The notes below the pieces were generated by a model. That model did not search any database. It saw only the letters and a program-made list of their open reading frames with translations, and was not told where the DNA came from. The position numbers were made by a program, and so were the translations under genes. From JAGMXM01 sp964458325 (GTDB lineage: Bacteria > Verrucomicrobiota > Verrucomicrobiia > Limisphaerales > UBA1319): a stretch of DNA of 17,942 nt. Below are positions 15,590 through 17,942 of this stretch, one piece after another. The DNA lies in assembly GCA_964458325.1 (NCBI GenBank), contig CAYWIM010000090.1:1-17942 (forward strand), in the 5' to 3' direction. Within the stretch, counting starts at the first letter, position 1. Each line of letters opens with the position of its first letter.

Positions 15590-17158
15590 ATGAACGATTC
15601 ACCCCGAAACATCCGTCGGCCGTTCGCCCGCGCGATCGGCCTGCTGTTGTGCATCCTGGCTCATGGCACGGCGAGCCATCTCCCGGCGGCGCCGGGCACG
15701 GCCGTTCACGACCTGTCCCCGCTCCACGATGGCGCCCGTGTGCTGGTTAATCCCGACAAGGGCTGGTACCACCACTATCCCGACAATCACATCAACAAGT
15801 ACGTGATCGCTCGGGATGCCGATCTGCTCGAGTTCCCGGGCATGGATCATCTGTACATCCGGCTTGCGTGGGCCTATCTCGAGCCCAAGGAAGGCCAGTT
15901 TGACTGGGCGATCATCGACCGGATCATCGAAAAGTGGACCGGGCACGGGCTGGGCATCGCCTTCCGGATCAGCTGCAAGGAGACCAGCACGGATCGGATC
16001 GAGCAGCAGTTCGCCACACCCCGCTGGGTGATGGAGGCCGGCGCCAGAGGCGGCCATTACCGGTCCGGCAAACCCACCGGCCCGGATGGCCCGTGGGAGC
16101 CCGAGTTCGACGACCCGATCTTCCTGGCCAAGCTGGACCGGTTCCTGGCTGCGTTTGCCGCCCGGTATGACGGCAAGCCCTGGCTGCGGTATGTCGACAT
16201 TGGCAGCATCGGCGATTGGGGAGAAGGCCACACCTGGGCCGGCAGCCGAAAGGTGTGCAGCTTCGCCGCCCGCAAACTGCACGTCGATATCCACCTCAAA
16301 CATTTCCATCGCACGTTGCTGGTGGCATCCGACGACTTCGTCTATGCCCTGGCCGATCCGTCGGAGCGGCGGGCGCTCCACCAGCATCTGCTGGCCCATG
16401 GCATCAGCTATCGCGACGACAGCATCCTGGTGGACGGCTACGTGGCCGGCGCCAGCGACCGGTTCACCGTGCGGAGCCCCGAGTTCTTCGCCGATGCCTA
16501 TCCCGCCACACCCACAGTGTTCGAGCTCGAGCATTACAGCAGCGTGAAACGCCTCGGGAACTGGGATGGGCGCCCCGGCTCATCGGTGGCTCGGTTCGGC
16601 CAGGGCAAGAAAGGGCCGGACTACTTTCTCGGCGCCCTGCAACTCTTGCACGCGACCTACATCGGCTATCACGGCGATGCGCGCGAATGGCTGGCCGATC
16701 ATCCCGATCTCACGCGGGAGCTGCTGAACCGCTGCGGCTACTGGCTTTTCCCGAAATCGATCGAGCTGCCCGCCCGCCTCGTCCAGGGCGCCATCGTCCC
16801 GATGGTGCTCACCGTCGAGAACCGCGGTGTCGCTCCCCCCTATGCGCCTTATGAACTGCGCGTGAAATGGTCCCGGCCCGGGATCGAGCGGGTTGGCACT
16901 TTGGGCAAAGGATGCCGAACATGGCTCCCGGGAGCGCCGGCCGTGTTGCAGTATGACCTCGCTGTGCCCGGGGACCTCGAGCCCGGCGATTGCGCCTTTG
17001 CCCTCGGGCTGTTCGACGCCCGCGAAGGCCGGCAGCGGCCCATCGAGTGGGCCCTCAAGCGATCCGCGCGCGATCCCGACGGCTTTTACCGCGTGGCCAC
17101 GGTCGCCATCGCGGGCAAACATCGGGGACGGACAACGTCGCCATGTGGCCGGCCTTGA
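15590..17158 (+). CDS. Secreted DUF4832-type TIM-barrel protein, putative glycosidase
   Basis: A 522-residue protein with an N-terminal signal (RRPFARAIGLLLCILAHG, then cleavage near 28-35). The mature part matches the DUF4832 family as I know it: NPDKGWYHHY (54-63), YIRLAWAYLEPKEGQFDW (89-106), a cis-type FRISCKE (125-131), DRFLAAFAARYDG..W (183-198), DIGSIGDWGEGHT (203-215), and FELEHYSS (311-318). YWLFPKSIELP (384-394) and a C-terminal Ig-like beta-sandwich follow. The fold resembles clan GH-A glycosidases; E212 and E312 or E314 are candidate catalytic acids by position, which is inference. The ATG at 15590 begins the signal peptide. The last 13 residues (510-522) run antisense through the broken hicA, so the native C-terminus appears to have been replaced. 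Function is not established for the family. Confidence 0.85.
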   Translation: MNDSPRNIRRPFARAIGLLLCILAHGTASHLPAAPGTAVHDLSPLHDGARVLVNPDKGWYHHYPDNHINKYVIARDADLLEFPGMDHLYIRLAWAYLEPKEGQFDWAIIDRIIEKWTGHGLGIAFRISCKETSTDRIEQQFATPRWVMEAGARGGHYRSGKPTGPDGPWEPEFDDPIFLAKLDRFLAAFAARYDGKPWLRYVDIGSIGDWGEGHTWAGSRKVCSFAARKLHVDIHLKHFHRTLLVASDDFVYALADPSERRALHQHLLAHGISYRDDSILVDGYVAGASDRFTVRSPEFFADAYPATPTVFELEHYSSVKRLGNWDGRPGSSVARFGQGKKGPDYFLGALQLLHATYIGYHGDAREWLADHPDLTRELLNRCGYWLFPKSIELPARLVQGAIVPMVLTVENRGVAPPYAPYELRVKWSRPGIERVGTLGKGCRTWLPGAPAVLQYDLAVPGDLEPGDCAFALGLFDAREGRQRPIEWALKRSARDPDGFYRVATVAIAGKHRGRTTSPCGRP

Positions 17159-17258
17159 CGAGGATCATGTGACCCCCGCGTTGCCGGACCAACTGCCAGC
17201 CGTCCTTGGCAAAGGCGTTGACCACGGCGCGTCCGCTGCGCAAGGGCAGCGTGGCCAT
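17055..17258 (-). pseudogene. hicA: Truncated HicA-like mRNA interferase toxin
   Basis: From the ATG at 17258 the reading frame gives MATLPLRSGRAVVNAFAKDG, then WQLVRQRGGHMILVKAGH, then SVPD. This is the first half of a HicA double-stranded-RNA-binding-fold toxin, including the catalytic-type histidine H30 in RQRGGH. Resemblance stops after D46 (17121), where HicA proteins normally continue with H-K-E-x-x-x-G-T-L-R. Instead the frame runs 20 unrelated codons to a stop at 17055, antisense to the DUF4832-type gene. The missing half was not found in the other frames. An alternative start at 17288 would add ten residues and lie eight bases after vapC. No HicB antitoxin is visible. It is most likely a non-functional remnant of a second toxin system. 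Confidence 0.7.
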
Positions 17259-17296
17259 CAGAGGGGGACTTCGACTTGCTGGATTCATGGGAGAAA

Positions 17297-17731
17297 TCAC
17301 TTTGCAGCCAGCGTTACGCACTCCAGTCCTTTGAACTTCCTGAACCCGCCATCGAACGTCACCAGCCGAAGACCGCCCGTGATCGCGAAAGCGGTCAGGC
17401 AGGCGTCCTGCCACAGTTTGGGAGAGAAAGGAAATCCGCCCGTCAACTCCCGGAGCTTGGCTTCCAAGCCGGAGGGCTCTCGTTGGAATGCAAAGCGGTC
17501 GTCCGCCATCATGGTGTCGTAAACCCGCCACGCCTGATCCGTTGTGCAGGCGCCCGACCCCATGACCGACGGATTGGAAAGCAGCCGGAGCAATCCCAGT
17601 TGGCTGAGGCGGCACACGACGAGTTCCCCGCGGGCGGCGACCGTATCCAGGTACTGCTTCGCCGCCGCGTGGTGCTCATGCTGCCCGTGGCACAGGGGCA
17701 GGAGGAAGCTAACGTCGCATAAGCTTGGCAT
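17297..17731 (-). CDS. vapC: VapC-family PIN-domain ribonuclease toxin
   Basis: A 144-residue PIN-domain toxin, the usual size; such proteins cleave tRNA or other RNA when released from VapB. The acidic centre is recognisable: D6 in MPSLCDVSFLL, D109 in LWQDACLTAFA, and D127 in LVTFDGGF. The second conserved position, often TELGFLR, reads SQLGLLRLLSNP here (Q44), a form I associate with one VapC subfamily, so activity is still likely. Translation is coupled to vapB: the start lies 23 bases inside the vapB end, and a perfect AGGAGG (complement of 17741-17746) sits nine bases ahead of the ATG. Base composition is lower in GC than the chromosomal genes to the left, consistent with an acquired module. 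Confidence 0.9.
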   Translation of the reverse strand: MPSLCDVSFLLPLCHGQHEHHAAAKQYLDTVAARGELVVCRLSQLGLLRLLSNPSVMGSGACTTDQAWRVYDTMMADDRFAFQREPSGLEAKLRELTGGFPFSPKLWQDACLTAFAITGGLRLVTFDGGFRKFKGLECVTLAAK

Positions 17732-17942
17732 GATGCTTTGCCTCCTCGTTCAGCATTTGTTCCTCGGCCTCCTCAACCATCTGCTGCGTAATTGCCGGCT
17801 CTCCAGGCTTGGCCTCAATGATGGGGAATTGCGTGCGCCTCGGAGCGATTCGAACTCCCCCGCCAGCAAGAACCAGCCGCAACCCATCAGCTACCAAGTC
17901 CTTGAGCTTGGTCCCGGTCAACGCGGCGCGGGACTTTGCTTC
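17709..17942 (-). CDS. vapB: VapB-type antitoxin, N-terminus cut by window edge
   Basis: The visible 77 codons form the C-terminal part of a small antitoxin. The frame is open to the window end (EAKSRAALTGTKLKDLVADG...), so the true start lies outside; a TTG at 17921 falls inside the conserved helix and is not a credible start. The segment RAALTGTKLKDLVADGLRLVL resembles the ribbon-helix-helix tail of VapB/AbrB-like antitoxins that precede PIN toxins. The acidic, flexible tail (VEEAEEQMLNEEAKHH) is the usual toxin-neutralising part. The gene overlaps vapC by 23 bases and probably autoregulates the pair through operator binding beyond the window. Confidence 0.82.
   Translation of the reverse strand, partial: EAKSRAALTGTKLKDLVADGLRLVLAGGGVRIAPRRTQFPIIEAKPGEPAITQQMVEEAEEQMLNEEAKHHAKLMRR
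17741..17746 (-). promoter_or_regulatory. Perfect Shine-Dalgarno sequence of vapC
   Basis: The minus strand reads AGGAGG here, nine bases ahead of the vapC ATG (17731), inside the 3' part of vapB. It is the only perfect anti-16S match seen ahead of a gene in this window and fixes the vapC start. Confidence 0.75.

Noticed and set aside
17597..17605. Gln instead of Glu (Q44) at the second VapC acidic position as a sign of inactivation
   Set aside because: The surrounding SQLGLLRLLSNP is a form I know from a VapC subfamily, so it is probably natural variation rather than a defect.

Overview
The window is a GC-rich (about two-thirds G+C), densely coded bacterial chromosome segment, most likely from the phylum Verrucomicrobiota, near the Limisphaerales/Pedosphaera group. 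No rRNA is present, so this rests on protein character. Four features support it: a secreted multidomain protein ending in a FYRLR-type C-terminus and carrying a 'GVYPFR...YW' beta-sandwich; a TPR protein opening with the 'DDQYVRIY...YPDW' module; a ThuA-like protein paired with a Tat-exported sugar isomerase; and a secreted PQQ-type propeller. Clear Shine-Dalgarno sequences are rare in front of the genes.

Layout. (a) 55-1368 (+): a sodium/dicarboxylate-type symporter, ending three bases from the end of a convergent gene. (b) 1372-3376 (-): a two-gene unit, ThuA-like protein followed by a Tat-signal TIM-barrel sugar isomerase. (c) 3537-6327 (+): the E2 acyltransferase and E3 dihydrolipoyl dehydrogenase of a 2-oxoacid dehydrogenase complex, with no E1 gene nearby. 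(d) 6356-7177 (-): a SpoU-family RNA 2'-O-methyltransferase. (e) 7309-10564 (+): an exported coiled-coil/TPR protein and a PQQ-like beta-propeller. (f) 10644-15298 (-): a secreted multidomain LamG-like protein followed by a clan GH-A glycosidase. (g) 15590-17158 (+): a secreted DUF4832-type TIM-barrel protein, divergent from (f). (h) 17055-17942 (-): a toxin-antitoxin island with vapB (cut by the window edge), vapC and a truncated hicA remnant.

How they fit together. Units (b), (f) and (g) are exported carbohydrate-active proteins and fit a lifestyle of degrading complex polysaccharides or glycosides. Unit (c) is central carbon metabolism, and unit (a) probably imports dicarboxylates or acidic amino acids. 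The right-hand end is a small accessory island. There the DUF4832 gene runs antisense into the broken hicA, which points to a past rearrangement. I saw no tRNA, rRNA, CRISPR array, insertion sequence or convincing rho-independent terminator. No gene-free stretch exceeds 300 bases; the longest is 15299-15589. Nothing here is clearly a wholly new system. The most unusual points are the hicA/DUF4832 junction, the altered sodium-site motif in the symporter, the phased coiled-coil repeats of the TPR protein and a strong excess of the palindrome CTCGAG.
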